Shown: in pieces, positions 16,663-26,270 of the stretch | Position numbering within the stretch: the stretch's first letter is position 1 | How the letters are laid out: each line of letters begins with the position of its first letter | NCBI GenBank assembly: GCA_001689445.1 | Contig: LUJN01000010.1 | Coordinates: 124,001 to 188,000, forward strand | Direction: 5' to 3' | DNA length: 64,000 nt | Source of the DNA: Bacteroidales bacterium M3 | GTDB lineage: Bacteria > Bacteroidota > Bacteroidia > Bacteroidales > Muribaculaceae | Made by a program: the position numbers and the translations under genes | The notes under the pieces: model-generated | Seen by the model: the letters and a program-made list of their open reading frames with translations, nothing else | Databases searched by the model: none | What the model was told of the DNA's origin: nothing

Positions 16663-18024
16663 TTACCCCAAGACCCGGATGGCCTCGTCTAGGGTCAGTA
16701 GCTGCTGCTCGCCGGTCGACATGTTTTTCAGCGTCAGCTTGCCCTCGGCAAGCTCTGTCTCGCCGACAATTGCCACATAAGGGATAGAGAGGGCATCGGC
16801 ATAGCCCATCTGCTTCTTCATCTTGGACTGCTCGGGGTATATCTCGGCCGATATGCCGGCGTCACGTAGCGACTTTATCATCCTCATGGACGCGGCAGCC
16901 TCTGACGGCCCGAAGTTGGTGAACAGCACGCGTGTCGCCGCCACTGTCTCGTCGGGATAGAGGTCGAGGGTGTTGAGCACGTCATATATGCGGTCGGCGC
17001 CAAAGGATATGCCGACACCTGACACGCCTTCCATGCCGAATACCCCCGTGAGGTTATCGTAACGGCCACCGCCGGTGATGCTGCCTATCTGCACGTCGCG
17101 GGCCTTGACCTCGATAATCGTGCCTGTGTAGTAGTTGAGGCCACGGGCGAGGGAAACGTCAAGCTCAAGCTCGGCACGAAGCCCGAGAGCCATGGTGCCG
17201 TCAATTACCGTGCGGAGTTCCTCGACACCCTTGCGGCCTGTCTCGCTGGCGGCGAGCACCTTGTCGAGCGCGGCAAGACGCTCGTCGAGAGAGCCGGAAA
17301 TGGAGAGGATGGGATTGAGGGCTGCTATAGCCTCTTCCGAGAGGCCCTTCTCACGCAACTCGGCGTTTACGTTGTCAATGCCTATCTTGTCGATTTTGTC
17401 AATGGCAACGGTAATATCCACAATCTTCTCGGGCGCGCCTATCATCTCGGCGATGCCGGCAAGCACCTTGCGGTTGTTAAGCTTGATGGTGATGGAGATA
17501 TTGAGACGCGAGAACACCTCGTCGACAAGCTGCAGCAGCTCAATCTCGTTAAGCAGCGAGTCTGAGCCTACCACATCAGCGTCACACTGGTAGAACTCGC
17601 GGTAACGCCCTTTCTGAGGGCGGTCGGCACGCCACACGGGCTGTATCTGGAAACGCTTGAACGGGAACTGCAACTCGCCGCGATGCTGCACGACGTAGCG
17701 TGCAAAGGGCACGGTGAGGTCATATCGCAGCCCCTTCTCGCAAAGCTGGGGCGTGAGGTGCACGCAATCATTGGCGTCTATCAGACTGCGGTCAACACCG
17801 CGCAGGAAGTCGCCCGAGTTGAGTATCTTGAACAGCAACTTGTCCCCCTCGTCCCCATATTTGCCCATGAGGGTGGAGAGGTTTTCCATCGCGGGAGTCT
17901 CTATCTGCTTGAATCCGAAAAGCCGAAATACGTCGCGTATCGTGTCAAATATATAGTTACGTCGCGCCATCTCTGACGGCGAGAAGTCGCGTGTTCCTTT
18001 GGGTATGGAGGGTTTCTGTGCCAT
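16663..18024 (-). CDS. hisS: Histidine--tRNA ligase
   Basis: A 453-residue class II aminoacyl-tRNA synthetase that charges tRNA-His in the cytoplasm. Motif 1 lies in the region IFDTIRDVFRLFGFKQIETPAMEN. Motif 2 is around LTVPFARYVVQHRGELQFPFKRFQIQPVWRADRPQ (split into shorter motifs when compared). The histidine-specific LARGLNYYTG and GGRYDNLTGVFG loops and the class II motif 3 GVGISFGADRI follow. A C-terminal anticodon-binding domain starts near residue 355 (VLFTNFG). Length matches the longer bacterial/eukaryote-like HisRS of Bacteroidetes. It has its own promoter at 18052-18083. Confidence 0.96.
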   Translation of the reverse strand: MAQKPSIPKGTRDFSPSEMARRNYIFDTIRDVFRLFGFKQIETPAMENLSTLMGKYGDEGDKLLFKILNSGDFLRGVDRSLIDANDCVHLTPQLCEKGLRYDLTVPFARYVVQHRGELQFPFKRFQIQPVWRADRPQKGRYREFYQCDADVVGSDSLLNEIELLQLVDEVFSRLNISITIKLNNRKVLAGIAEMIGAPEKIVDITVAIDKIDKIGIDNVNAELREKGLSEEAIAALNPILSISGSLDERLAALDKVLAASETGRKGVEELRTVIDGTMALGLRAELELDVSLARGLNYYTGTIIEVKARDVQIGSITGGGRYDNLTGVFGMEGVSGVGISFGADRIYDVLNTLDLYPDETVAATRVLFTNFGPSEAAASMRMIKSLRDAGISAEIYPEQSKMKKQMGYADALSIPYVAIVGETELAEGKLTLKNMSTGEQQLLTLDEAIRVLG

Positions 18025-18051
18025 TTTTTTAGATGATTTTCAATACTTCCG

Positions 18052-18083
18052 CAAAGGTACAAAATTATCGCCACGCCCGCAAA
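18052..18083 (-). promoter_or_regulatory. Promoter of hisS
   Basis: On the minus strand TTTG (18080-18083), 20 bases, TACCTTTG (18052-18059). The ATG at 18024 follows after 27 bases. Confidence 0.75.
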
Positions 18084-18102
18084 ACCGCAAGCGCCCCGTC
18101 GG

Positions 18103-20478
18103 TCACATCTTGAACAGCGAGGGGGAGACATACGCCCGATAGCGGCGCACCGCGCCCGGAGTGCCGCTACCCATGCGGGGAAGATATTGCAGACCGCCGA
18201 CAGTGTAGTCGCCGCCGAGGTCTATCACGACCGAATGGGGATACTTGTCGCCTGCGGCGGTAGTCCAGCAGGTCGATTCCTGCAGGTCAAACGCCTTGTC
18301 GGCGGTGTGGTTGCCACGGGCATCCTCGCTGTCGGCATAAACCACCGACCAAGCCTCACGTGAAATCCGCTCCCCATCCCCGTCAAGCAGGTATAGCTCG
18401 GCGACGGATGTCACGTCATCATCGCCAAAGCCGTCCAACGCCTCAAGGCAGAAGTAGCGGCCTCGCGCAGGGGCGTCAAACTTCACCTCCTGCCATCCCG
18501 CGCCGGGATGGAATTCCCCTTGCGAGACCGGCGCAACTCCCGAGAGGTCAAGAGTCTGCCCCGACAGACGATGGAGCGTCAGCCCGTCAGCACGCAACAT
18601 GTCGATTATCGGCCCTCGCCTCCCCTTTATGATAGGGTCAAGCGGCCCGATGATATCAAACACCACAATCTCATTCTCCCCCTTGCGCAACCAGCATCCT
18701 GGCATATAAAGGGTCTGCTGCGGGCCGATTTCCCAAAATCGCCCTATCGGATGACCGTTGACATAGACAAGCCCCTTGCCCCAACGGCTGAAATCAAGGA
18801 ACGTGTCGCCTATGCTATCGACGGTAAATGCGCCGCGATAACATCCCGGTTGCTCGACAGCCTCGGCGGCACTTTTCATGGGGTGAAACGGCAGACTGTC
18901 GTAAAACTCCTTTTCATCGGGAAGCAGGCGCACGGTCCAGTCCCCCAGCGTCATCTCGCGCACGCCGTCTGAGACTGTCACACTGTCAGTGATGCCCTTG
19001 AAGTCCTTGATGGCACGCCCGAAGTTGATGCGCCCCATACCCTCAACGAGGATGTCAACCGGCTTACCCGACGCGCCCTGCGGGAGCTGTAATATCCGCT
19101 CGCCGTTGCGGCGGTCGAGCGCACCGACATATTCCCCGCCGACATACACCCTGGCATAGTCGTGAGGCTCGGCTACGGTGAGCGTCAATACCGTATCCGC
19201 CATCGCGGGCAATACCGCGCTATACATTATCGAGCCAAATCCCTGCCCGTACTCCTCCATCGTGCGCACAACCAAGTCACGCCGTGACGGCACGCTTGCG
19301 ATGATGTCGGCCAACGGCACAAATTCGGTCATCGTAAAAGGCTGTATAGCCACTGTCGGTATAGAATCGGGAATCGGAGGCAACGTGCCGCCATCAACAT
19401 GTCGAGCCAACAGCTCGCGCAACATATGGTATTTGGGCGTAATGCGCCCCGACTCGCTTATCGGCGCATCATAGTCGTAGGATGTGACATCAGGCGCAAA
19501 TCCCGGGGAATTGGCCCCGGCCCAGTGCCCCCAGTTGGTGCCACCGTGGGTCATGTAGAGGCTGAAAGATATATCCTTGTCGAGCATCTCGCCAATCCCG
19601 GCAATCATCTCGTCGGCAGGGCGTGTCTCATGGTTTGCACCCCATTTGTCAAACCATCCGCTCCAGTACTCGGAGCACATCAGCGGACTGTCGGGGCGCA
19701 CCTCCTTGAGTGGGGCGAACTCACGGTCAATGTCGGCACCCGTACCGAAGTTCATCGTCCACACAAGGTCGTCGAGACCGTTGAGCAGGAAATTGGACGA
19801 CCAGTCACACTGAAACAGCGTGACCTCATCGCCATAAAGACGGCGCAACATGTCACGTATCGCGGCTATATAGGGCTTGTTCTCGCCGTATGAGCCATAC
19901 TCGTTCTCCACCTGCACCATTATTATCGGGCCACCCTTGTCCACCGTCAATGGCGCGACCTCGCGTGCCACGGCCTCCTCAAACAGGGCTACACGCTCCA
20001 TGAAGTAGGGGTCAGGCTCACGCAGGGCTATATCCTTCTTCTGCAACAGCCACCAAGGCAAGCCGCCCATCTCCCACTCGGCGCACACATAAGGCCCGGG
20101 GCGTAGGATAACATACATCCCGTTGGCCCGGCACAAGCGCACAAACTCCGCGAGGTCGTTCTGCCCCGTGAAGTCAAACTTCCCCGGCTCACTCTCATGC
20201 ACATTCCAGAACACATAGAGACACACGGTATTCATCCCGAGAGCCTTGCACATCTTTATGCGGTGGTCCCAGTATTCACGTGGTATGCGTGGATAGTGAA
20301 GCTCGGCCGCCTTCACGACAAAAGGCTCGCCGTTGAGCAGAAACGTGTTCTTGCCCGCCTCGAATGTCGATGTCTCAAGCTTGTCAACGCCGGCGGCAGT
20401 CATGTACAATGACGACACCCCTACAAACGTGGCGGCGACAATAGCCCGCCACGGCATATATGCCAAAAGATTATTCAT
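18103..20478 (-). CDS. Beta-galactosidase, glycoside hydrolase family 35
   Basis: A 791-residue secreted enzyme with an N-terminal hydrophobic leader (to about residue 30). It removes terminal beta-galactose from glycans in the periplasm or at the surface. The catalytic (beta/alpha)8 barrel begins at about 42 (FLLNGEPFVVKAAELHYPRIPREYW). The acid/base is Glu193 in VQVENEYG and the nucleophile is Glu270 in CSEYWSGWFDKWG. Beta-sandwich domains follow (about 380-620), and the C-terminal ~150 residues show an F5/8-type C (discoidin-like) carbohydrate-binding domain (HTADKAFDLQESTCWTTA then VVIDLG). There is no SusCD neighbour, so the gene is not part of a polysaccharide-utilisation locus here. 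Confidence 0.93.
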   Translation of the reverse strand: MNNLLAYMPWRAIVAATFVGVSSLYMTAAGVDKLETSTFEAGKNTFLLNGEPFVVKAAELHYPRIPREYWDHRIKMCKALGMNTVCLYVFWNVHESEPGKFDFTGQNDLAEFVRLCRANGMYVILRPGPYVCAEWEMGGLPWWLLQKKDIALREPDPYFMERVALFEEAVAREVAPLTVDKGGPIIMVQVENEYGSYGENKPYIAAIRDMLRRLYGDEVTLFQCDWSSNFLLNGLDDLVWTMNFGTGADIDREFAPLKEVRPDSPLMCSEYWSGWFDKWGANHETRPADEMIAGIGEMLDKDISFSLYMTHGGTNWGHWAGANSPGFAPDVTSYDYDAPISESGRITPKYHMLRELLARHVDGGTLPPIPDSIPTVAIQPFTMTEFVPLADIIASVPSRRDLVVRTMEEYGQGFGSIMYSAVLPAMADTVLTLTVAEPHDYARVYVGGEYVGALDRRNGERILQLPQGASGKPVDILVEGMGRINFGRAIKDFKGITDSVTVSDGVREMTLGDWTVRLLPDEKEFYDSLPFHPMKSAAEAVEQPGCYRGAFTVDSIGDTFLDFSRWGKGLVYVNGHPIGRFWEIGPQQTLYMPGCWLRKGENEIVVFDIIGPLDPIIKGRRGPIIDMLRADGLTLHRLSGQTLDLSGVAPVSQGEFHPGAGWQEVKFDAPARGRYFCLEALDGFGDDDVTSVAELYLLDGDGERISREAWSVVYADSEDARGNHTADKAFDLQESTCWTTAAGDKYPHSVVIDLGGDYTVGGLQYLPRMGSGTPGAVRRYRAYVSPSLFKM

Positions 20479-20499
20479 GTCAGGATGGTTTCAACATTA

Positions 20500-20507
20500 C
20501 AAATTTA
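20500..20507 (-). promoter_or_regulatory. -7 promoter box of the GH35 gene
   Basis: TAAATTTG on the minus strand, 22 bases before the ATG at 20478. No clear -33 box. It is divergent from the porin promoter at 20532. Confidence 0.45.
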
Positions 20508-20531
20508 ATAAATCCTTAATAAAATAATGGC

Positions 20532-20539
20532 TACCTTTG
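20532..20539 (+). promoter_or_regulatory. -7 promoter box of the OprP-like porin gene
   Basis: TACCTTTG, 29 bases before the ATG at 20568. The -33 region is AT-rich without a firm TTTG. Confidence 0.55.
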
Positions 20540-20567
20540 CGGCATATTTCAATCACAATATCACATT

Positions 20568-21590
20568 ATGGAAATCGGGAAGACGGTCAAGGCACTGCTG
20601 TTTGCCTCAATCATGCTCATGGGAATAAACGCAGAGGCGCAAGAGGCTGAAAAAGTGAACTATATACCAAATATCCACGGCGTGTTGCGCCCGCGTGTGG
20701 AGTGGGCAACAGAGTCGGGCGAATACCGCTTTTCGGTGCGCAATGCCCGAGTCAGCGTTGACGGAAAGGTAGCCCGATCGATAAGTTACTATGTCAACGC
20801 CGACTTCTGCGACCGAGGCAAGATAAAGATACTCGACGTGTGGGCGCGTCTCGGCATTGTCGACGGTCTGTCCGCACAGGCCGGGCAGTTCCGTATGCCG
20901 TTTGGCGTTGACGTGGCACGCGGGCCGTTCACCTACTATTTCTCCAACCGCTCATTCATGGGCAAGCAGATGTGCAACTTCCGCGCCGTCGGCATGAAAC
21001 TCTCGTACACGCTACCTGTGACCCCGCTGACAGTGGAAGCGGGCATATTCAACCCGACGACTATCGGCGACCACTCGGGGTGGAACAAACGGCTCGCCTA
21101 CTCGGCCAAGGCATCATATAGGGTCGACCACGTGACCCTCACCACGGGATTCATGTCGGTACTGCCCGACGGCGTGAGGGCAAACATGGTCGACGGATGC
21201 GTGAGCTGGAGCGCGGGACGCTGGATTGTCGAGGGGGAATATCTATACAAGCGGTACACCGACCGTGACTATAAGGCGTGCCACGGCTACAACCTGTTTG
21301 CCGACTACCACATGCCCATAACGGCGGGAGTGTTCAACCGCCTATCATTCCAGGGCCGATGGGACGGCATGACCGACCATGCGACCCATCACGAGCCTGA
21401 CGGCTCGCTCACCATAGGCGATGCGGCACGCAACCGCATTACCCTCGGCACGACAATCAGCTACATAAGGAGCAAGAACATGTTTGTCGACCTACGCCTC
21501 GACTACGAAAAATATCTCTACCGCCACAATGCGCCCCACGATGCCGACCAGGGTGACAAGGCGGTGCTGGAGATAGTGCTGCGGTTTTAA
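20568..21590 (+). CDS. OprO/OprP-family porin
   Basis: A 340-residue outer-membrane barrel with a signal peptide ending AEAQ (residue ~26). The pattern YRFSVRNARVSVDGKVARSISYYVNADF followed by the segment VWARLGIVDGLSAQAGQFRMPFGVDVARG is diagnostic for the phosphate-selective porin O/P family, whose members in Bacteroidetes are widespread and not necessarily phosphate-specific. It ends in a phenylalanine (VLEIVLRF), as expected for BAM-assembled barrels. There are no pst genes nearby. It is divergent from the GH35 gene and convergent with the choloylglycine-hydrolase-family gene. Confidence 0.8.
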   Translation: MEIGKTVKALLFASIMLMGINAEAQEAEKVNYIPNIHGVLRPRVEWATESGEYRFSVRNARVSVDGKVARSISYYVNADFCDRGKIKILDVWARLGIVDGLSAQAGQFRMPFGVDVARGPFTYYFSNRSFMGKQMCNFRAVGMKLSYTLPVTPLTVEAGIFNPTTIGDHSGWNKRLAYSAKASYRVDHVTLTTGFMSVLPDGVRANMVDGCVSWSAGRWIVEGEYLYKRYTDRDYKACHGYNLFADYHMPITAGVFNRLSFQGRWDGMTDHATHHEPDGSLTIGDAARNRITLGTTISYIRSKNMFVDLRLDYEKYLYRHNAPHDADQGDKAVLEIVLRF

Positions 21591-21611
21591 GATAGTGGAA
21601 CTCGGCACGCA

Positions 21612-22667
21612 TCATATTCCGAACAGGAATTCGAGTGGCTTCGAGTCCTTGAACTTGTCGACGGCATTGCCGGCGTAAATCTCGTTGCCGGTGAGCGTGA
21701 GCTTCTTCACGTGGTTTCCGGCACCAAAATCAATGTCCTTGAAATCCACCCAAAAGATGTTGGGGCTCATGGTCGATTCAAAGTAGTACACCAGATTTTT
21801 CTGATCGGCGACCGTGCGCCAGCGTGTCGAGGCGATATTCGGTTGATCGGGAATCGAGATGCCAAGAGGTACCGACACATTGCGCATGACACTGAATACG
21901 CCCGCCACAGCCTGTCGGAAACCGGAGGTCATCGGCAGGACAGTGATGTAGAACGATGCACGCACAAAGCGATCGGAGGCACGGTTGGTGCCCGGCAACA
22001 TGACGAGTCCCCCTATCTGCCGCCAATAGTCATTGAGAGTCAACTGCTTGTCATAGGTCGGCGAATTGGTCATAACCCTGCAATCCCGCCCCTGGTGGAT
22101 GACAAGATTACCGTTGATATACTCAAATATGGCACTGTTGCCCGTAGAATCCGATATTGAGAGGTGGAGCGTGGATTTCGCCCCATTCGGCAGGTCGGGG
22201 TCATCTATGCGAAACAATTCCTTGCCCAATTCGGCAACCGCCTCATCGACCGTGGCAAAATTGTCGAGCACATACTGCGTCCAGATACTAAGCCCCATCA
22301 CCGGGCGCGAGTCATTGGGACGCCTGTAGTCCGACTCCGACAGGAACAGCAGGTTTGCCATCAGTCCTTTCTCATTCATCCCGTCGCATACCCCTATGTC
22401 ATATCCCGCCGTGACGACGCTCCCATACCGTGACGTCCATTTCACGGTGTTGTCGGTCAGCCCTCCCCGCCGCTCAATGCCGCGAGGAAACAAATAGAGG
22501 TTTGACTGCGGATCCTCCTTCCAGTCCATCGTGCGCCCCGTCACCACCATGCTGTCAGGCCCGAGATAGACCGCCCTCGTGCACGCATCCGTCGGCACAG
22601 ACGCCCCGAAAACGCCAATCATTGATACCGCTACTGCTGCAATCGCTTTACAATATTTCCCTTTCAT
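21612..22667 (-). CDS. Choloylglycine hydrolase family protein (bile salt hydrolase / penicillin acylase-like)
   Basis: About 351 residues from the ATG at 22667. An in-frame ATG at 22727 exists but the later start gives the classical signal peptide MKGKYCKAIAAVAVSMIGVFGA. Cleavage before the Cys of D-A-C-T-R-A-V-Y would expose the N-terminal nucleophile Cys29. The matching active-site residues follow: Arg and Asp in GRTMDW, and Asn in MTNSPTYDKQ. Family members hydrolyse linear amide bonds, including glycine/taurine-conjugated bile salts and penicillin V, and in gut Bacteroidales bile salts are the usual substrate. This sequence cannot separate the two activities. Confidence 0.85.
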   Translation of the reverse strand: MKGKYCKAIAAVAVSMIGVFGASVPTDACTRAVYLGPDSMVVTGRTMDWKEDPQSNLYLFPRGIERRGGLTDNTVKWTSRYGSVVTAGYDIGVCDGMNEKGLMANLLFLSESDYRRPNDSRPVMGLSIWTQYVLDNFATVDEAVAELGKELFRIDDPDLPNGAKSTLHLSISDSTGNSAIFEYINGNLVIHQGRDCRVMTNSPTYDKQLTLNDYWRQIGGLVMLPGTNRASDRFVRASFYITVLPMTSGFRQAVAGVFSVMRNVSVPLGISIPDQPNIASTRWRTVADQKNLVYYFESTMSPNIFWVDFKDIDFGAGNHVKKLTLTGNEIYAGNAVDKFKDSKPLEFLFGI

Positions 22668-22828
22668 AGTCTGATCGTTTATTAAGATTTCAATTGTGAT
22701 TTTACCTCTAACACACAACGCCCCCATCCCCCCGATGGTTCACATTCAACCCTCATTACACCATTATCAAATTATTCCGGCTATCCTGAAATTTTGGGGG
22801 GACAATTCGTGGACGGTATATAAACGAC

Positions 22829-22869
22829 AAAAAGGTCAAATATTTGCATTCCAAATACTTGACCCTTTT
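22829..22869 (-). terminator. Terminator of the tRNA operon
   Basis: A long stem (22829-22846 with 22852-22868) lies just beyond the 3' end of tRNA-Leu on the minus strand. On that strand it is followed by a run of T (CTTTTTG). Confidence 0.8.
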
Positions 22870-22875
22870 AACAAG

Positions 22876-22959
22876 TGTCCGAGATGAGATTCGAACTCAC
22901 ACAGCCCAATGGCCACTACCCCCTCAAAGTAGCGTGTCTACCAATTCCACCACCCGGAC
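22876..22959 (-). tRNA. tRNA-Leu (anticodon GAG)
   Basis: An 84-nt class II tRNA. The acceptor pairs GTCCGGG with CTCGGAC. The D-loop AATTGGTAGAC, the anticodon loop TTGAGGG in the stem CTACT/GGTAG (anticodon GAG), a long variable arm and the T-loop GTTCGAATC are all present. The 3' CCA is not encoded. It closely follows the pattern of enterobacterial leuU. Confidence 0.95.
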
Positions 22960-23003
22960 GATAATCAACGATGTCGGAGAGTCTTGTTGTTCGGAGAAAT
23001 TTG

Positions 23004-23076
23004 AGCGAAAAACGGGACTCGAACCCGCGACCCCAACCTTGGCAAGGTTGTGCTCTACCAACTGAGCTATTTTCGC
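23004..23076 (-). tRNA. tRNA-Gly (anticodon GCC), copy 1
   Basis: 73 nt. The acceptor pairs GCGAAAA with TTTTCGC. The D-arm is GCTCAGTTGGTAGAGC, the anticodon stem-loop is CAACCTTGCCAAGGTTG with GCC, and the T-arm is CGGGTTCGAGTCCCG. CCA is not encoded. The body is identical to the copy at 23125-23197. Confidence 0.95.
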
Positions 23077-23124
23077 GAGTATCTCTCTGCGACAGGTTGA
23101 CTGTATTTCATTGTTCTCTTGTTG

Positions 23125-23197
23125 AGCGAAAAACGGGACTCGAACCCGCGACCCCAACCTTGGCAAGGTTGTGCTCTACCAACTGAGCTATTTTCGC
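23125..23197 (-). tRNA. tRNA-Gly (anticodon GCC), copy 2
   Basis: 73 nt, the same sequence as the copy at 23004-23076, and first in the transcript Gly, Gly, Leu. The two copies lie 48 bases apart and probably arose by tandem duplication. Confidence 0.95.
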
Positions 23198-23229
23198 GTT
23201 GGGCAACCGTTTATTTCCCGATTGCGATG

Positions 23230-23260
23230 CAAAGGTAGGCATTATTTTTGAACTGACAAA
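23230..23260 (-). promoter_or_regulatory. Promoter of the tRNA operon
   Basis: On the minus strand TTTG (23257-23260), 19 bases, TACCTTTG (23230-23237). This is a consensus-quality promoter placed 33 bases before the first tRNA. Confidence 0.8.
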
Positions 23261-23418
23261 CGTTTGCCCCTATTTTTTTCAAAAAAATTTCCCGCAGCCC
23301 GCTCCAACAGCGGGATTGAAACAATTAACGCGATAATATTCAACCGGTTAAACCTCCCATCTGAATATTATCGCGCCAATAGCTTATTGCGTCCTCAAAA
23401 CAGGTCAAGGAAGAAATG

Positions 23419-25899
23419 CTACCTCTTCAACAGGTGCAGGGCATAATGTCGCGCCTCGCTCTCAACCATTATCAGGTAATTGCCCGATGCAAGCCCCTCG
23501 ACGTCTATGTCGACCGATGTGCTCCCCTCGACGAGAAGCTCGCGAATCATAGTACCCGAAAGGGAATATACGGCTACACGCGTCATCGGGTATGGAGATG
23601 TCACCGTGGCGACCGAAACCGCAGGATTGGGGTAAACAGCGATTTCCGATGCCGATGTCATGTCGTGAAGCCCTGTTACATCAGGCAACTTGAAGTAGGA
23701 CACATTGCCTATTTGCCCGAAATGGTCGGCCCACGGCACCATCATATACACTCGGTCCCTGTCGTAGGAGCTCACGTCACCCGTCATGTCTGAATACATA
23801 GTCTCCCCCGATTTCAGTCCGACAAACTCATCGCCTATGTATCCGATGACCTCGCCATCCGAGCCGGCCAAGGCGAGTTTCACGGCATCGGCCCAATAAC
23901 CTCCCGTGCCCTTCATTGCCACCTTCACCGTCATATCTGCGGGGTCGGCGACGACAAACGGTGCAGTGACACTCCCGTCGCCCGACAGGCAACCATCGAC
24001 CGTCACCGACGTGACCGCGACAGAGGCATCTCCTTCGGGGTTGGCATTGACGGTAACATCATACGGCCCACCGACCGTATAACCGTCGGCAGTGATGAAC
24101 ACAAGGCTGTAATCGCCTGCCGCGAGCGTGGACTGCGAGACAAATTTCGTGACCCAACTGAGCGTGGCCGACTCTCCTGCTCCTATTGATACCGGGTCGG
24201 CCGTCCCCTCGGCGACAATCGAATTGCCAGAGGCAAGAACAGGGATGACAGAGCCATAATACTCAGTCCCGTCATTCTTTACCGTAGCCGTGAGATGCAC
24301 GTAACTGTCGGGATATATATCCGACATTAGGCTGTAGGCCTGCACCTTAAGAGCGACGGGAACGACCGGCTGCGCAAAGGTGACGGTCGAGCCATCGTTG
24401 GTGACCGTAAAGGACCGGTTGGCACTTATAGGCGTGGAAACGTCATACCATTTCCCGTCACACTGGAAGGCGGGCGAGACCTTATATGTGCCCTCGGGGA
24501 AAGATGTCGCCGGCACGACATAGCCGCCGGTGCCATACCCGGGGGCAAGCGTCAATGACGACGCCGAGGCTATATAGGACACCGTGCCATCCGCGCCGGT
24601 CAGCTTCAGACCAAGCGTGGCTGAGATATCCTGTATGGTGGCGCTGTAGAACACGCCGTTCTCACTCAGAAACTCGACATCCGCCCCGGCCTCTACAGGA
24701 TATTGCTCATAGGGGGTCATGAAACCGCCCGTCTGCACCATCTGGGGCACGACCTCCGACCCGGCCACGGGTGGACGTATGCCGACGATAACATCCTGGT
24801 TGGCATTGTATCCGCCTCCCGAGCCGCCTATCCCCTGCGAACCCGGCTCAAGTGCCGACAGGAGGAAATAACCGTTGCTCGCGCCACCCCAGCCCCAGTT
24901 GATATGAAACAGGCCGTCCTCGCTGTATCCGTCGCAGACAAACTCGTGTCCCCCCTCGTCGCTTTGACCGCCATATAGCACGGGACGCCCTGCCGCAAGC
25001 TCGGCATATATGATATCACACCACTCGTCGAGCGTGTAGTCAGTCCGCTGGAGATAGCGCATACCCTTGTCATAGTTGAAATATTTGAGCAGCCCTACGG
25101 CAGCCAACAGCGACGCAGCCCCGCTGCCGCCATCCTTGGCAAGGTTGTAGCGCATGTCGACGGCAACCCCACAGCTGTACATCAGCGTCGCCACGGCATC
25201 ACAAGCCGCCGACGGGGAATTGTCATCATAGACGTCGAGCATATCGTCCCAACGGTAGGTCGTCGCGCCGAAGTCGAGCGACACATTATGGGAGGTGTTG
25301 TTGTAGGTGAACGAGTAGCTGTTGGTCCCCGTGCCCGTGGCGGGCCATTGATGCACTTTCATCACCTGTGCCATGGCCGTCGCCACGCATCCGGTCACGG
25401 CCCGCTCGCCGTCAAGCTCGGGGCACAGGTTGTTGAACGGCGCATCCTGATTCCACATCGTCGCGACTATCGGCTCTATAGGCGTGCGCGACGCGGTTGA
25501 TGCCGGCTGTGCGGCAACGCCTGTGCCGCTACTTACCGCAGCCTTAATCTCGGCGGCATAGCACCCGAGCCACCACCTGAGAGCCGGCGGGATGCTGTCG
25601 ATAGAGAAATCCCCCTTGTCGGTATAGCCCAACATGGGACGTGCAACGTCATCGGCCGCCACAACTACATATCCCGAAGAAGCCCCACGGTCAAAAACAT
25701 ACAATAGCCGTGTCGCCCCGACGGCGGCTGTGTATGCCAGTCGTGGACGCAACTTTTTGGGTGACGTGTTTTTCAACAGGGACGGGACTCCGGGCTGGCT
25801 GAGGGCTGCCGAAAGGGCCTCGTCGGGCGAGAGCTGACGTGCGACAGCCACCTGCGTCGCCAACAACGACGCCATGAGCAGGGTATAAAGCTTTTTCAT
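23419..25899 (-). CDS. C10 family cysteine peptidase with type IX sorting domain
   Basis: An 826-residue secreted protease of the streptopain/PrtT/interpain family. A signal peptide ends near VAVA (residue 20). A propeptide runs to ~140 and carries the self-inhibitory fold. The catalytic domain has the nucleophile Cys171 in TGCVATAMAQVMK and the general base His318 in GGHEFVCDGY. After the protease domain come beta-sandwich repeats (~400-740). The final ~75 residues (IAVYPNPA, then VYSLSGTMIRE, ending YLIMVE-x-HYALHLLKR) form a Por-type C-terminal domain that directs export through the type IX system and surface attachment. Such proteases degrade host or dietary proteins and antibodies in oral and gut Bacteroidetes. 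Confidence 0.92.
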   Translation of the reverse strand: MKKLYTLLMASLLATQVAVARQLSPDEALSAALSQPGVPSLLKNTSPKKLRPRLAYTAAVGATRLLYVFDRGASSGYVVVAADDVARPMLGYTDKGDFSIDSIPPALRWWLGCYAAEIKAAVSSGTGVAAQPASTASRTPIEPIVATMWNQDAPFNNLCPELDGERAVTGCVATAMAQVMKVHQWPATGTGTNSYSFTYNNTSHNVSLDFGATTYRWDDMLDVYDDNSPSAACDAVATLMYSCGVAVDMRYNLAKDGGSGAASLLAAVGLLKYFNYDKGMRYLQRTDYTLDEWCDIIYAELAAGRPVLYGGQSDEGGHEFVCDGYSEDGLFHINWGWGGASNGYFLLSALEPGSQGIGGSGGGYNANQDVIVGIRPPVAGSEVVPQMVQTGGFMTPYEQYPVEAGADVEFLSENGVFYSATIQDISATLGLKLTGADGTVSYIASASSLTLAPGYGTGGYVVPATSFPEGTYKVSPAFQCDGKWYDVSTPISANRSFTVTNDGSTVTFAQPVVPVALKVQAYSLMSDIYPDSYVHLTATVKNDGTEYYGSVIPVLASGNSIVAEGTADPVSIGAGESATLSWVTKFVSQSTLAAGDYSLVFITADGYTVGGPYDVTVNANPEGDASVAVTSVTVDGCLSGDGSVTAPFVVADPADMTVKVAMKGTGGYWADAVKLALAGSDGEVIGYIGDEFVGLKSGETMYSDMTGDVSSYDRDRVYMMVPWADHFGQIGNVSYFKLPDVTGLHDMTSASEIAVYPNPAVSVATVTSPYPMTRVAVYSLSGTMIRELLVEGSTSVDIDVEGLASGNYLIMVESEARHYALHLLKR

Positions 25900-26046
25900 A
25901 CGCAGTAACTTGTTTGTAACAAGTAAACAACTGTAAACATGTTTTGGTTAGTGTTAATGCCCGGTTAAATCCCCACCATGCCGAAACATGCCCCGATAGT
26001 AGTTGTTATACCGTTATAATTATAATCACTAAAAAACTTTACAACC

Positions 26047-26247
26047 ATGGCTATATTCAAGACCGAAGATGAGCGTGATATAGAAACGTTGGAAAAACTT
26101 GAGAAGAAAATTGCCCGGCGACAAAAGCGCAATCGCCTCACTCGTATAATCATGGCGGGAGTCGGCGCGCTCGCATTGTCATTTGTAGCAGGCCACATAT
26201 GCGGCCGCCACTGCGCGATGAAGGATACACTACATAAGGGGCTGTAA
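26047..26247 (+). CDS. Small single-span membrane protein
   Basis: 66 residues: an acidic then basic N-terminal helix (DERDIETLEKLEKKIARRQKRNR), one transmembrane segment (IIMAGVGALALSFVAGHICG) and a short polar tail with Cys/His (CGRHCAMKDTLHKGL). The positive residues before the helix predict the N-terminus in the cytoplasm. I do not recognise a family. It is isolated between the C10 protease and the lipoprotein/receptor pair, with a palindromic repeat directly after its stop. Confidence 0.6.
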   Translation: MAIFKTEDERDIETLEKLEKKIARRQKRNRLTRIIMAGVGALALSFVAGHICGRHCAMKDTLHKGL

Positions 26248-26270
26248 TCGCGCCCTGATAGATTTGCCCA

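Noticed and set aside
25908..25924. ACTTGT...ACAAGT palindrome upstream of the C10 protease.
   Set aside because: It is short, imperfect and AT-rich, so chance is likely.
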